Origin: Thalassolituus marinus
GTDB lineage: Bacteria > Pseudomonadota > Gammaproteobacteria > Pseudomonadales > Oceanobacteraceae
Assembly (NCBI RefSeq): GCF_020320395.1
Contig: NZ_JAEDAH010000105.1
Coordinates: 1-64,000, forward strand
Direction: 5' to 3'
DNA: 64,000 nucleotides
Shown: piece after piece, positions 1-9,076 of the stretch
Layout of the letters: each line of letters opens with the position of its first letter
How positions within the stretch are numbered: position 1 is the stretch's first letter
Program-made: the position numbers and the translations under genes
The notes under the pieces: generated by a model
What the model saw: the letters and a program-made list of their open reading frames with translations, nothing else
Database searches by the model: none
Told to the model about the DNA's origin: nothing

Positions 1-894
1 TTCCGCAATGCGCTCCAAGCCCTGCTGGTACCGAGACTGCAGATAGCACAGCAGGTACAAGCATTGGTTAGCAGGCGACTGACGTTTTATTTTGGCGCCG
101 TAATAGTGAATCCGTTCGGCATAGTGCTGCTGATTTTTTTGAGACAGAGAAAGCGAGTCGAGGACAGCGGTCACCTCTGCCATCAGCGGTTGAATGTGGT
201 GATACACTGCAAGTTCTTTCTGCAACTCGGTACCGGTGAAATTGCGCGCGCTGCCGCGCAATTGTGTTAACGTAAGCTGGTCATTACCGGATACCAGTGT
301 ATTTAGTATAGCCGTCAATTTTGGGCTACACGCGGCACCGATCTTCTCATGCAGTCGCTGCTGATGCTGGTTAACCACCTGGCTGACGATCTTCTGCAGG
401 GTGCTATAGGCAGGAATGGCGATTTTCTGGTGAGCCAGGAACTCAATGGCAGCATCAAAGAGAGCACGCGCCGCGACCCAGCTTTCAGCGCAGACCAGTA
501 AGTGTTCAACAAGCCGGGGTTGATGCTCAGGATCTTTCCAATTTTCATAATCGATCATGGAAAAAATCCGCTCATAAATGCGGGACTTTTGATCAGATTT
601 CAGACTGAAGCGCCGAAATTTCAGGCCATCGAAGTGATTTTGCGCAATAAATTCCAGGTCATCCCGCATGGATTTAAATGTCGGATTGAGCAAGATGGGC
701 TTGCATTTGAAGTAGCCCAACAATGCGATGGCGATACAGCGATACTTGCGTTGCCTTATTCTGGCCAGCTCAGCACGCTCTTTATCATTCAATGTGAAGT
801 AAAACCGCTGATACGATTCGTTGAAGGACGGGACGCCGTATAAATCCTCGATTTCAGCGGCAGTGAGAATCGATAGTCGCTTGTTTCTGCTCAT
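1..894 (-). CDS. tnpA: Tn3-family transposase TnpA, N-terminal part (runs off the window)
   Basis: The minus-strand frame is open from an ATG at 894 to position 1, giving 298 residues with no stop. It starts MSRNKRLSILTAAEIEDLYG, followed by SFNESYQRFYFTLNDKERAE. This is the pattern of the N-terminal DUF4158 domain of Tn3-family transposases (about 1000 residues when complete), which helps bind the 38-bp terminal repeats. The catalytic DDE domain would lie outside the window. Replicative transposition is the family role. A GGGG terminus about 130 bp upstream (987-1024) fits the element end. The internal ORFs in other frames here are shadows. Family assignment is by recalled motif similarity, not by search. 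Confidence 0.85.
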   Translation of the reverse strand, partial: MSRNKRLSILTAAEIEDLYGVPSFNESYQRFYFTLNDKERAELARIRQRKYRCIAIALLGYFKCKPILLNPTFKSMRDDLEFIAQNHFDGLKFRRFSLKSDQKSRIYERIFSMIDYENWKDPEHQPRLVEHLLVCAESWVAARALFDAAIEFLAHQKIAIPAYSTLQKIVSQVVNQHQQRLHEKIGAACSPKLTAILNTLVSGNDQLTLTQLRGSARNFTGTELQKELAVYHHIQPLMAEVTAVLDSLSLSQKNQQHYAERIHYYGAKIKRQSPANQCLYLLCYLQSRYQQGLERIAE

Positions 895-986
895 TCTTTG
901 ACCCAAAGGCCGAAGAAGATACTGAAACTTGAGCTAAATTAAAATTAATAGTGGCTTGGAGGCCAGTAAATACGGGGGCTTCAGCG

Positions 987-1024
987 GTTTTTGCAGTATT
1001 TGGGGGCAAAATCCCTAGGACCCC
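987..1024 (-). repeat. Putative Tn3-family terminal inverted repeat
   Basis: Read on the minus strand from 1024 the sequence begins GGGGTCCTAGGGATTTTGCC. Tn3-family ends are about 38 bp and begin with GGGG. The position matches exactly the point where the exonuclease reading frame (1025-1570) loses its family similarity, so it marks the junction between transposon and target. The other end of the transposon is outside the window, so the repeat itself cannot be confirmed here. Confidence 0.55.
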
Positions 1025-1570
1025 ACAGAGGATTTTTCGCACATGGGCCGACACTTCCGGCCAGGTTGGTGAGTTTGCTAGAGACTCGGCAGTTATACCG
1101 TGTACGCCCTCGGCTTCAGGATCTATCGGCACAGTTGGCCGTACTCTCGTCTCAAATAAAATTGTACCCTGGGCGTCACTGATAGCCAGCTCCAAAATCT
1201 GCGCTTTGTCACCGAGGCCGGTTGTCTCAGTGTCCAGGAAAAGCGGGTTTTCACTAAGCCAGTGAACTGCCCTGCTGGACGCTATGGCTTCGTTGCTTTT
1301 CAGCTTCGCCTTGATGGCCAAGATTGCCCTGGCACGCATTTGTTTCTCGCTCGGCGGTTTGGTATTACGGGCTTTCATAGGCACGCAATCAGAAATTCTA
1401 TAAACACCAAACTCCCTGCCGTAACCGTTCTTGTATAACGCCACCGGATCGGCTTCAGGCTTAGGCTTCATCCTAAACTCATTTCGAAGGCGGCCTTTTG
1501 AAAAGCATTGATTCTTTTCGATAGCTTCGGCGCGGGCCACCTCCATCTTGTCTTTGCAGGTTTCTTCCAC
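1025..1570 (-). pseudogene. DnaQ-like 3'-5' exonuclease, 3' end cut off by the Tn3-family element
   Basis: A GTG at 1570 with AAGGGGGA just upstream is the best start; ATG 1546 is the alternative. The longer reading frame that begins at 1792 only translates CRISPR repeats. Residues around 115-125 carry the first DEDD exonuclease motif in FLDTETTGL, followed by ILELAI and VHGITAESL. The frame keeps family similarity to HVRKIL and then runs into transposon sequence (CGVLGILPPN...), so the later NxxFD and HxxxxD motifs are missing and the product should be inactive. It lies just downstream of the CRISPR array on the same strand. Plasmid-borne proteins of this kind are known, but a role with type IV CRISPR is only inferred. 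Confidence 0.75.
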
Positions 1571-1667
1571 ATTTCCCCCTTCATTGGTCACGAAATCGCT
1601 TACCTGGCTGACCAAAAGTGTGACCACTATGTTAGTTACCGACTTTATTTTGAACGCTGCAGTACGC

Positions 1668-2305
1668 CATCCACCCCTGCGCTCGCAGGGAACACCTAAC
1701 TGACCGATACCTCCAAACGATCGCCACCCATTCACCCCTGCGTCCGCAGGGAACACCTGAAAGTGCAGGTGGTTCGGTATGCGGATGACCATTCACCCCT
1801 GCGTCCGCAGGGAACACTCAGACTTTGCCCTGACCGGAAACGGTGCCTACCGTTCACCCCTGCGTCCGCAGGAAACACCTGAAAGTGCAGGTGGTTCGGT
1901 ATGCGGATGACCATTCACCCCTGCGTCCGCAGGAAACACAACAGGTCTACTTTATAGTGATCAACACTGCCCCGTTCACCCCTGCGTCTGCAGGAAACAC
2001 CTGTCATCTTCAATTGCGAATATCAAAGTTTCCCGTTCACCCCTGCGTCCGCAGGGAACACCTGAAAGTGCAGGTGGTTCGGTATGCGGACGACCGTTCA
2101 CCCCTGCGTCCGCAGGGAACACCTGAAAGTGCAGGTGGTTCGGTATGCGGACGACCATTCACCCCTGCGTCCGCAGGGAACACTCAGACTTTGCCCTGAC
2201 CGGAAACGGTGCCTACCGTTCACCCCTGCGTCCGCAGGAAACACTCGCGCCTGAATCATCAGCCAGCATGATAACGCCGTTCACCCCTGCGTCCGCAGGA
2301 AACAC
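1668..2305 (-). CRISPR. Type IV-A CRISPR array, 11 repeats and 10 spacers
   Basis: Eleven 28-bp repeats start at 1668, 1729, 1790, 1851, 1912, 1973, 2034, 2095, 2156, 2217 and 2278, separated by ten spacers of exactly 33 bp. On the minus strand the repeat begins GTGTTCCCTGCGG and ends GCAGGGGTGAACG; CCTGCG and CGCAGG form the stem. Minor variants occur at position 6 (C or T) and in the last bases. The copy at 1668 is the most degenerate, as expected for the trailer end, so transcription runs on the minus strand from the csf2 side with a leader of at most about 60 bp. Spacers at 1757, 1879, 2062 and 2123 are one sequence (with one C/T difference); those at 1818 and 2184 are identical. No cas1 or cas2 is present. 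Confidence 0.97.
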
Positions 2306-2363
2306 TCTTAAACTAACAAGCTGATGTATAAGGGCTTCCGTGCCCCGTTAAAATCCACCAGTA

Positions 2364-3431
2364 TTAAGCGAGGCGCTGAAAATCGATTTCCGCCCTTTTC
2401 AGATCGGCGCTGGCCTGACACCATGCCTCATACGACTGTCTCAGCAGATCATCCTGCAGATCAATACCATCCATTGCACTCAGTCTGAGTTCACCAGTTT
2501 TAACCGGCTTCAGGCTGCTTTTCGATTCGTAACGTAAAACATCCCACTCAAATGCAACTTTACCGTTGTTATACGCGGATTTAGCACCCAGCTGTGGGTA
2601 TCGCATAAACTGCACGAGCGCTGCCACAAATAAGCCTGCCTCCATCATCGTCACATTGTGTAGTGTGATGCTCTGCTTGAACTCGGTCCCGGCGTTGAAC
2701 GCTTCATACCCTGGCAGCGGACGACGGATGCCGGTAGCACCATCATCGCTCCCTCCCTTGTTGAGGACGCTTTCCTGCTCCTTCAGGGCCTCGATCTGGT
2801 CTTTCAGGAGGCGTTTGCTGGCCGCGCTGTCTGCCGTCTTCATCTGATCGTTCAGTGCGCGAATCTGTGATTTGATGTCAGCCTTATTGGCCGAGGCCTC
2901 TGTCTGCCATGAGAGCAGCTCAGACAGACGCTGCTGGTCAGCAGCGTCCAGATCGTCCACCAACTCCGGCGTCACTTCAAACATGATGCGGCGCGCACCC
3001 TGACCGTAGTACGCAACGCAATCCGGCGTGATCGGGTACGCATTGCCTACATCCATCTTACCGGGCAACTTCCAGCGCCCCAGGATAGAAATGCCTGGAT
3101 TGACTGCACGCAGGTCTTTATCGCCATCGATCATGCCATCTCTGTCTTTGATGATTCCGTCAATGTCCGTACCCTGTCCCAGCATGAACGCACTGGCCAG
3201 ATTCAACTTGCTACCCGACGCCTCAGCGGCTTGCGCAATTGCCCGAGTCATCGCATGACGCAGCGCACCTCGGATATTCGATGCTGGCCAGTAAGGCTGC
3301 GCCTGTTCAGACCGTCCAGCGCGTGGCAGACGATGATTTTTACCTGTCTGCGCATCTTTGTGCGTCACTGTCAGCGGTTCTTCAGCGAGCATTTTACCGG
3401 TTAAGAAAATTGTGTGTTTAGCGTCGTTCAT
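2364..3431 (-). CDS. csf2: Csf2, Cas7-like backbone subunit of the type IV-A effector
   Basis: 355 residues, starting ATG with GAGG six bases upstream. Csf2 proteins coat the crRNA and form the helical backbone of the type IV-A complex. The N-terminus (IFLTGKMLAEEPLTVTH, then PYWPASNIRGALRHAMTRA) has the RAMP-type pattern typical of Cas7-like proteins, and IRRPLPGYEAF and FNAGTEFKQSITLHNV lie in the C-terminal half. A glutamine- and lysine-rich predicted coiled coil at about residues 163-226 looks like an insertion. It is the last csf gene of the operon, 12 bp after csf3, and is followed by the array. Assignment rests on length, gene context and motif pattern. Confidence 0.85.
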   Translation of the reverse strand: MNDAKHTIFLTGKMLAEEPLTVTHKDAQTGKNHRLPRAGRSEQAQPYWPASNIRGALRHAMTRAIAQAAEASGSKLNLASAFMLGQGTDIDGIIKDRDGMIDGDKDLRAVNPGISILGRWKLPGKMDVGNAYPITPDCVAYYGQGARRIMFEVTPELVDDLDAADQQRLSELLSWQTEASANKADIKSQIRALNDQMKTADSAASKRLLKDQIEALKEQESVLNKGGSDDGATGIRRPLPGYEAFNAGTEFKQSITLHNVTMMEAGLFVAALVQFMRYPQLGAKSAYNNGKVAFEWDVLRYESKSSLKPVKTGELRLSAMDGIDLQDDLLRQSYEAWCQASADLKRAEIDFQRLA

Positions 3432-3443
3432 CAGATGCCTCGC

Positions 3444-4124
3444 TCAGGAAAAATAATGTGAAAGAGATTTTACAATGATGCGATCGGGCGCAAAGCCCAG
3501 CACCTGCTCTTTGTGGTAGTACGGTGGAGTCAAGCAAACAGGCTCCGGGTTCTTCAGTCCAAGTTGCTGACCATATTTCAGCGGCAGTCGCCGCAATGCC
3601 TTTCCATCCTCCACGTATGAAAAATCACCAGGGATAACGCGAGCTGATACGAACTCTCCGGATGAGGCTGTACGTGCATCGGTTCCGATACCAGGCAGAT
3701 GCTGCATAAGCAGCTGTCGGATGGCACCGCCATCGCCAACCCCATGGAAATGCAAGTATGGTGCAAAATAACTTTGCCTCTGCGTCAGGCGTTTTTTTGT
3801 AGGCCCGCCAGCAAGCAATATCGACTTATTTTTCGCAGCAAAGATTTCACGCGTCAGCTTGTTCCGCAGATCGTCTACGCGCTGAATGCTGCCAAGGGAC
3901 ACACCTTCCTCGGGTGTCACCAGCATTGTCATAGCACTCGCCTTGAACACTCCGATCTCTTCATCAAACGCAAGGTACTCCCTCATACATTCAATGACTG
4001 CAGCTGGCTCTGAGATATCCCAGCGCGAACCTATGCAGTAGTACAGCAGTGCATCCAGCTGGATGGCATCATTGGGGATCACGAATGGCGTTCCCGGTTC
4101 AATTATCAAATGGAAAGGCGTCAT
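3444..4124 (-). CDS. csf3: Csf3, Cas5-like subunit of the type IV-A effector
   Basis: 226 residues. Csf3 is the Cas5-like protein that caps the 5' handle of the crRNA. The start codon overlaps the csf4 stop as ATGA, so translation is probably coupled. The sequence has a glycine-rich stretch LHFHGVGDGGAIRQLL near residue 125 and ends with PDRIIVKSLSHYFS. Size and position between dinG and csf2 fit Csf3; direct sequence recognition is weaker than for csf1, csf2 and csf4. Confidence 0.78.
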   Translation of the reverse strand: MTPFHLIIEPGTPFVIPNDAIQLDALLYYCIGSRWDISEPAAVIECMREYLAFDEEIGVFKASAMTMLVTPEEGVSLGSIQRVDDLRNKLTREIFAAKNKSILLAGGPTKKRLTQRQSYFAPYLHFHGVGDGGAIRQLLMQHLPGIGTDARTASSGEFVSARVIPGDFSYVEDGKALRRLPLKYGQQLGLKNPEPVCLTPPYYHKEQVLGFAPDRIIVKSLSHYFS

Positions 4125-5938
4125 ATAAAAATCTCAACCTCCTCAGACTTAGCGCAACCAGCCTCAGAGAGGTGCTGAGCCCTCATGTAATCGCGGAAGA
4201 ATCGCTCAGGGATGGCATCGCGGAAAATCGTGTTGCTTCCCTTCGCCCCGGCATCCGGCATTCGTTTATCCATGATCAGGAATTCACACTCATCATGCTC
4301 AGTGCGAATTCCCCGTCCGATTGTCTGCACAAACCGACGTACTGATGTCTGCAAAGAATCCTGGAAGTACCAGCTCTGCACCTTGGATGGATCAACCCCG
4401 ATCCTGTCAGCCCTCCATTCAACGTCACCCATGTCTGGCGGCGGAGAAAACGGCAGTCGGGTAATCATCATTTTGCGGAACCGTTGAGTTCCATCGCTCG
4501 CCCGTATATCGGTACCGACCGCTGCGCGGGCGGTTACCAAGACCACAGGGTCAGGCGTCTCCGCAAAACTCTGAATGACCTTGCTCATCGAGGTGCCTGG
4601 CCTATCCTCAATCACGGATACTCGGCCAAGAGTGCGAATCGCCTCAGTCAGCCGCTCAGTTTCATCGTGCGAGCCCGTACATACCAGCATGGTCCCGCTG
4701 ATATTCGCTGCGCAAAACCCGATGAATTCTTGCGACACGACCTCGTTCTTAATCGCTACCGGACCACGCCCGAGCGTGAACGATGCTCGCCCATAATCCT
4801 GCGGCTCGTAATGCCCATAAAAGTGTGGGGCGTCTGATATGCCCAGTTTTTTACACAGCCATTTTGCGGAGTGTTCCTTTTCCGATGTGATGTCCAGGGT
4901 GCCGGACAATAACCAGACGGATGCATAGCCATCAATGCGGGCGGCAAAGACTCGGGCAGCGAACGTGGAGAGCTGCAGGAGGGTAGCCTTCCCCTTAATC
5001 ACACTGATGGCCGCATTGCGGGCAGACAATTCAAAGAATCGATACAGCTGTGTTACGAACGGATGATCACCGAGTGATTCAGCAGCCACTTCAGCCAGAT
5101 TCGTGAGCGCGAGCCACACATCCGGCATACCCATCAGGAAATGGATGCCATCACCCAATCGCTCGATACCAGGCAGCAGCTTATCAATGGCCTTCCCTAT
5201 CTCTGCATTCAGTGCAGACTTCCGGGCAATCGCATTCACCGATATGCGTCGGGAATACAGCATTTCTGCCGTGTGGATTAGCGCATCCGCCTCATCCACA
5301 ATCAGACGTCCTTTTATTCTGAATTTCTTAGGCAATGAATTGAATCCAGAGGTCGCGATCAGAGTGATGTGAGACACGATGATTGCATCAAGATCCTGCT
5401 CATTCTCGCGCTCAGCCACTAGCGCTCGGCTGCTTTTATCATCCGCAGAACAACAGATGTCGTTGGCCGTGATACCAGATGGAAGCTCTCCGAATTCGGC
5501 AATAAAGTTCTGAATCAGATTGCTGTCATCGGAGGCATTCGCGGCTGCCAGCAATTCATTCCATAGGCGGGCATCGTCTTTATCGCTGTCGGCTGTGTAA
5601 GCGTCGAAGAGCACAGACACCCTGTCGGGTGACAGGTATTCCTGCCGCCCAAGCCTGAGGCCCGCCTTGATGGGCTTAATGCCCAGAGTGCCCGCGTGCA
5701 TATTAATATCATCGATCGATGACATCACCTGACGAGCCAGCTGGTGGTTCGGGACAGCGACCACCACTGATCCACCGGACTGAATGTGCGCAGCCAGATA
5801 AGCCAGCGTTTTACCGATACCGGTACCGGCATTGAACAAAGCCAGCCCTGTACTGTTGTTAATCAGGTCATTAAATAGTCGCTGCTGGACAGGCCGGTCA
5901 GCCCCTCCCGTCAACGACACGACAGAATCAATCAGCAT
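4121..5938 (-). CDS. csf4: Csf4, DinG-family helicase of the type IV-A system
   Basis: 605 residues from ATG 5938, which has GGGGGA eight bases upstream; the longer frame starting at 5995 has no ribosome site and overlaps csf5 more. It is a superfamily 2 DNA helicase that in type IV-A interference unwinds DNA 5' to 3' after R-loop formation. Motifs seen: Walker A AGTGIGKT near residue 38, DEAD-type box VDEADALIHTAEM, and the C-terminal motif VI QTIGRGIRTEHDE. The Fe-S cysteine cluster of housekeeping DinG is not evident. It overlaps csf5 by 11 bp and csf3 by 4 bp. A DinG gene inside a csf operon defines type IV-A. Confidence 0.92.
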   Translation of the reverse strand: MLIDSVVSLTGGADRPVQQRLFNDLINNSTGLALFNAGTGIGKTLAYLAAHIQSGGSVVVAVPNHQLARQVMSSIDDINMHAGTLGIKPIKAGLRLGRQEYLSPDRVSVLFDAYTADSDKDDARLWNELLAAANASDDSNLIQNFIAEFGELPSGITANDICCSADDKSSRALVAERENEQDLDAIIVSHITLIATSGFNSLPKKFRIKGRLIVDEADALIHTAEMLYSRRISVNAIARKSALNAEIGKAIDKLLPGIERLGDGIHFLMGMPDVWLALTNLAEVAAESLGDHPFVTQLYRFFELSARNAAISVIKGKATLLQLSTFAARVFAARIDGYASVWLLSGTLDITSEKEHSAKWLCKKLGISDAPHFYGHYEPQDYGRASFTLGRGPVAIKNEVVSQEFIGFCAANISGTMLVCTGSHDETERLTEAIRTLGRVSVIEDRPGTSMSKVIQSFAETPDPVVLVTARAAVGTDIRASDGTQRFRKMMITRLPFSPPPDMGDVEWRADRIGVDPSKVQSWYFQDSLQTSVRRFVQTIGRGIRTEHDECEFLIMDKRMPDAGAKGSNTIFRDAIPERFFRDYMRAQHLSEAGCAKSEEVEIFI

Positions 5939-6455
5939 AGGCAGATTCCCCCAGCAGCAGCATACCAAGCCCGAATGAGCGCCGCTTGCCAACACCGGTC
6001 AACAACAGCTCACGAAACTGCTCAGGATTGCCGATGATCGCCTGCCCCGTCACGCGCACGATGGGAATGTAGTGTTTCACCCCTTTCTTTAATGGCTCCC
6101 ATTTACGCTCACCCCAGACAAACTCAATATCGGTCAAGCCGCCATCCTGCAGAGCGCGGCGGATGGATTGTTGAATCTGCTCCGGGCTTTTAACCAAGCT
6201 TTTGCGCCTGGAGCCATCAAACGAGATCACTTTTTCACAGCTGTAATCAAAGCTGAATTCAACAGGCCCGGCGCTCACTAAGGTCCGCTCACGAGCTTCG
6301 TTAAACGGTTCATCGCAACGCACATACAGATATCCCCCCAGCTTCGCGCACTGTAGCCTTGCGGCTTCGAGCTGATTAACCTCCCGGAAGTCCGAAATCA
6401 GCTGGTGGATCTCGTACAGGGTTGTCCTGGTTGTCGGAAATAATACTTCAAACAT
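5928..6455 (-). CDS. csf5: Csf5, Cas6-like crRNA-processing endonuclease
   Basis: 175 residues. Csf5 cuts the repeat transcript in its hairpin and stays bound to the crRNA 3' stem-loop. The C-terminal part has the glycine-rich pattern expected of Cas6-type proteins: FRELLLTGVGKRRSFGLGML. The N-terminal part is a RAMP-like fold by context. The gene overlaps csf1 by 8 bp and csf4 by 11 bp, so all five csf genes form one translationally coupled operon. The hairpin repeat seen in the array is a suitable substrate. Which residues are catalytic cannot be told from sequence alone. Confidence 0.85.
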   Translation of the reverse strand: MFEVLFPTTRTTLYEIHQLISDFREVNQLEAARLQCAKLGGYLYVRCDEPFNEARERTLVSAGPVEFSFDYSCEKVISFDGSRRKSLVKSPEQIQQSIRRALQDGGLTDIEFVWGERKWEPLKKGVKHYIPIVRVTGQAIIGNPEQFRELLLTGVGKRRSFGLGMLLLGESAYAD

Positions 6456-7242
6456 TTTTCATCGCCTGGGCTACTGCGATCCGCATTACAGGATCGGTTG
6501 TTGCTGCAATCAGCAGGGATTTGACATTGGGCTGATCTTTTATTGCCAAAGCCATGTTTTTCGGCGTTATACGGCCATTGGGGGCGTCACGCATCAGCTT
6601 GATCGCCAGCGTCCGCGCTTTTTTATCCATGCTAGATGCAATGTTCAAGCACTCCTTAATGGCACCGAGATTGAGTGGTGACACATTCTCAGCAGTGCAT
6701 AAAAATGCCTTTTCAGCCGAGTAAGAAAATCGCAGGTTGCGCACGAGTTCGCCTTTCTTTTTCCCAAGATCAGTAATGAACACAGCCGGATACTGCCAAT
6801 CCCTGGTGTAGATACGTTGATAAGCATCGGATAGACTTGGGTACTCATAGGTGTTCACAGGGAAGGAACTGGGCAACTTGTCGGCAATTTTCTTTGGTGC
6901 CATGAGTGTAACCCCTGCCTGGTCAACTACCACCAGAACAGAAGCCAGCATCCCGAATTTATTCGGTACCACACCTCCGGAGTTGCCAGCGGCACGCTCA
7001 ACACCCATCACATCAGCATTGGACTGATAGAGCGGAATGCAATCCTCGCAAATGTGCAGTTCGCGGCCATAACCATCTTTAACGACAGCTGCCTTGCAAG
7101 GTGTTGGCCAAGTATCTGGTTTTGCGGCACAACAATCGCAGGGCGAATCACGGGATACAAGTTGGTATTCGATATGCTCCAAAAGCCAACTGGTCAGCTT
7201 ACGCGACACAAACTGCCACGGCGTAACGCTGGGTAAATCCAT
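6448..7242 (-). CDS. csf1: Csf1, zinc-finger large subunit of the type IV-A effector
   Basis: 264 residues, first gene of the csf operon, with GGAGAG six bases before ATG 7242. Csf1 is the signature Cas8-like subunit of type IV. Cysteines at about residues 35, 37, 38, 49, 65 and 68 (SPCDCCAAKP, TPCKAA, LHICEDCIPL) form the expected four-cysteine zinc finger. The rest is mixed alpha/beta with PKKIADKLPSSFPVNTYEYP in the middle. The operon promoter should lie in 7243-7491, where no gene or clear regulatory site is seen. Confidence 0.88.
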   Translation of the reverse strand: MDLPSVTPWQFVSRKLTSWLLEHIEYQLVSRDSPCDCCAAKPDTWPTPCKAAVVKDGYGRELHICEDCIPLYQSNADVMGVERAAGNSGGVVPNKFGMLASVLVVVDQAGVTLMAPKKIADKLPSSFPVNTYEYPSLSDAYQRIYTRDWQYPAVFITDLGKKKGELVRNLRFSYSAEKAFLCTAENVSPLNLGAIKECLNIASSMDKKARTLAIKLMRDAPNGRITPKNMALAIKDQPNVKSLLIAATTDPVMRIAVAQAMKNV

Positions 7243-7491
7243 ATTACTCTCCGAAATGACACAGGCCCTTAAACCGGTGACTCATTGGTACTGAATTCAA
7301 AGTTGTCTGGATGATTCGCATAGCGATCATCGATTCTGTCGTTGTGCCCAGCATTCTGGCCCTGGTCATTGTTTAAAAGTTATTGATCAACATCCAAAAG
7401 AAGTTGAAGACATCACAACGGCAAAGATTTTAATGGCAGTAAAGCAGCAACTGGAATAATTCAGGCCGCCAACGTCTCACGCATTAACTTC

Positions 7492-8154
7492 CTATCCTGA
7501 GAGGCTATCCCAAGCAATTAGAAATGCCACATAGTCGCGCTCAGACTTGAATCCAACCGCTTCGATTTTCGGAAACACACGTGCATTCCACTGCTTCGCG
7601 CATTGACGCATCTCCCAAACAAACCCTGTCCACTCCTCGTTAGATGTTGATGGTTTTCGCTCAATAACATACCGGTAATCATGATTGATGGCCATGACAT
7701 CTGCGTTTCTCCAGAGGTCCAGCTTGCTGGGAGTTCGCTTTCTTTCCAGCCACCACGCTCTACCATTCGGGCCATCATTCCCCACACCATTAACCCAGAA
7801 GAAGTCCGTTATACCGAGAGACTTACAGGCCTTCTGCGCGCGCCACTTATGCACCCAGGGCTTGCCGCTGCCGGAGACAATACGACCATCCACGAGGGTT
7901 ACTGTCTTTACAGGGCATTCCGATTCATTAAACCGGCTATCGATCTCACTCTTCATTAGGACCGGCGGGCGTGATCTTGCCTCTGCCAGCGCGATCTTGG
8001 CCTCATAAATCCGGCTATGGATAGGCATTGCATCAGACAGAGGGGAAATCAAAAAGGATTTATCTGCCTTAACCCAGACGACATCACCAGATCTGAAGAT
8101 CGCAACAGGTCTTGCTTCATCGAAGTCTGGTGAAATGGTGTGTGTCATATTCAT
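7492..8154 (-). CDS. Hypothetical protein, 220 residues
   Basis: Not recognised. The ORF lies 250 bp upstream of csf1 on the same strand and could share regulation with it. The protein is soluble, without signal peptide or membrane segment. It has an N-terminal stretch like a small beta domain (AIFRSGDVVWVKADKSFLIS), a tryptophan-rich centre (FFWVNGVGNDGPNGRAWWLE) and a C-terminal EEWTGFVWEMRQCAKQWN. The start may be ATG 8154 or the ATG two codons later. Coding character is supported by length and by the absence of a better frame. No function is proposed. Confidence 0.6.
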   Translation of the reverse strand: MNMTHTISPDFDEARPVAIFRSGDVVWVKADKSFLISPLSDAMPIHSRIYEAKIALAEARSRPPVLMKSEIDSRFNESECPVKTVTLVDGRIVSGSGKPWVHKWRAQKACKSLGITDFFWVNGVGNDGPNGRAWWLERKRTPSKLDLWRNADVMAINHDYRYVIERKPSTSNEEWTGFVWEMRQCAKQWNARVFPKIEAVGFKSERDYVAFLIAWDSLSG

Positions 8155-8382
8155 GGTAGGGTCCGAAAGTTCTTTGAAAAGAACATACGACGGATAGCAG
8201 GGCCGTCAAGCACCCACCAGAGAATCTGAAACAAAGCACCTACGTGTTAACCATCCAAGGCATGTCGCAACCCCAAAATTGGAATTTCCGGATTAGGGAA
8301 AAGAAGCGCTTATGATAACGGTATAACCTCCACCGCCAAACAGGAGTTCAGAATTGTACCGTGCGGAAAGTGCAGCCAGGAT

Positions 8383-9076
8383 CTATTGGCGGCGTTTCTT
8401 AAGATTCTGAAAGTACTCTTCTAACAATTTCACATCACGCTCTACGTCCTCATAGGTCACATATCCCGCCCCCAAGGCGATAGCTTTTGAGTGGCCTGTA
8501 AAGTTCGTGCTACAACGATCGTAAGCTTGAGTAATTGTCTGGACATCCGGCTCCGATATATCAACAAGATAGCGGATATTTGACGGGTGAATCTCTCTAC
8601 CAAATCGTTCCACAACCCCTTTAACCAGCCACTCCTCGATTAGTTGCTCCCAGGTTTCTCGCATCTTTCCATAGAGGTTTTTGGCTTCTTCTGCAAAATC
8701 TTCGTGGCATAGAGATTCAAACTTTTTAAGTTTAGGCAGAGCATTTTTTATCTTCCCTATTCTTCTGCTTGTAGTCTCAGCATTCCATGGAGGACTTTCC
8801 TGGGGGATGCCTGTCCTATTCTCGCCTCTGGTCAGTCCAATAACGTGAGCATCCGGGCATTCCTTTTGCAGCATCCATAGGAAAGGAATATCATGCGTTA
8901 AGACAATCACTTGGCGCTGATTTGCTTCTTGCGAAATTCTTTTGGCAAATCTTACACGCCAGTTGTGGTCTAGAGAATTTACTGGGTCATCAAAAACGAT
9001 TCCTGAATTTCGATTGTCGGCTCTCAGCTCAGCAAGAAACCCGGCCAATGAAATACATTTTTGCTCCCCTTCGCTA
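8383..9076 (-). pseudogene. C-terminal remnant of an ABC/AAA-type ATPase, 5' end lost at tRNA-fMet
   Basis: The remnant carries the signature motif PSEGEQK, Walker B IVFDDPVNSLDH and the switch histidine in IVLTHDIPFLW, which place it in the SMC/RecN-like ATPase group that includes RloC-type and other defence ATPases. There is no Walker A: upstream of the SEGEQ codons the frame reads straight into the 5' half of a tRNA-fMet gene (9077-9118). The apparent 251-residue ORF starting at 9138 is therefore a fusion of tRNA sequence to the gene's 3' third. It ends normally at 8383. It is probably a dead remnant left at an integration boundary. Confidence 0.8.

Noticed and set aside
1632-2199. Several ORFs of 60-118 codons over the CRISPR array on both strands
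   Set aside because: They only translate the repeats; the repeated PADAGVNG- and HPCVRR-like peptides follow the 61-bp period of the array.
1668-2305. Type I-E array, because the repeat starts GTGTTCCC and has the I-E-like stem
   Set aside because: The adjacent operon has csf1, csf5 and dinG and lacks cas1, cas2, cas3 and cascade genes. Type IV-A repeats are I-E-like.
7243-7491. Short peptide-like frame ending MAVKQQLE on the plus strand
   Set aside because: It looks like the last codons of some gene, but no start or longer frame exists and I cannot assign it.
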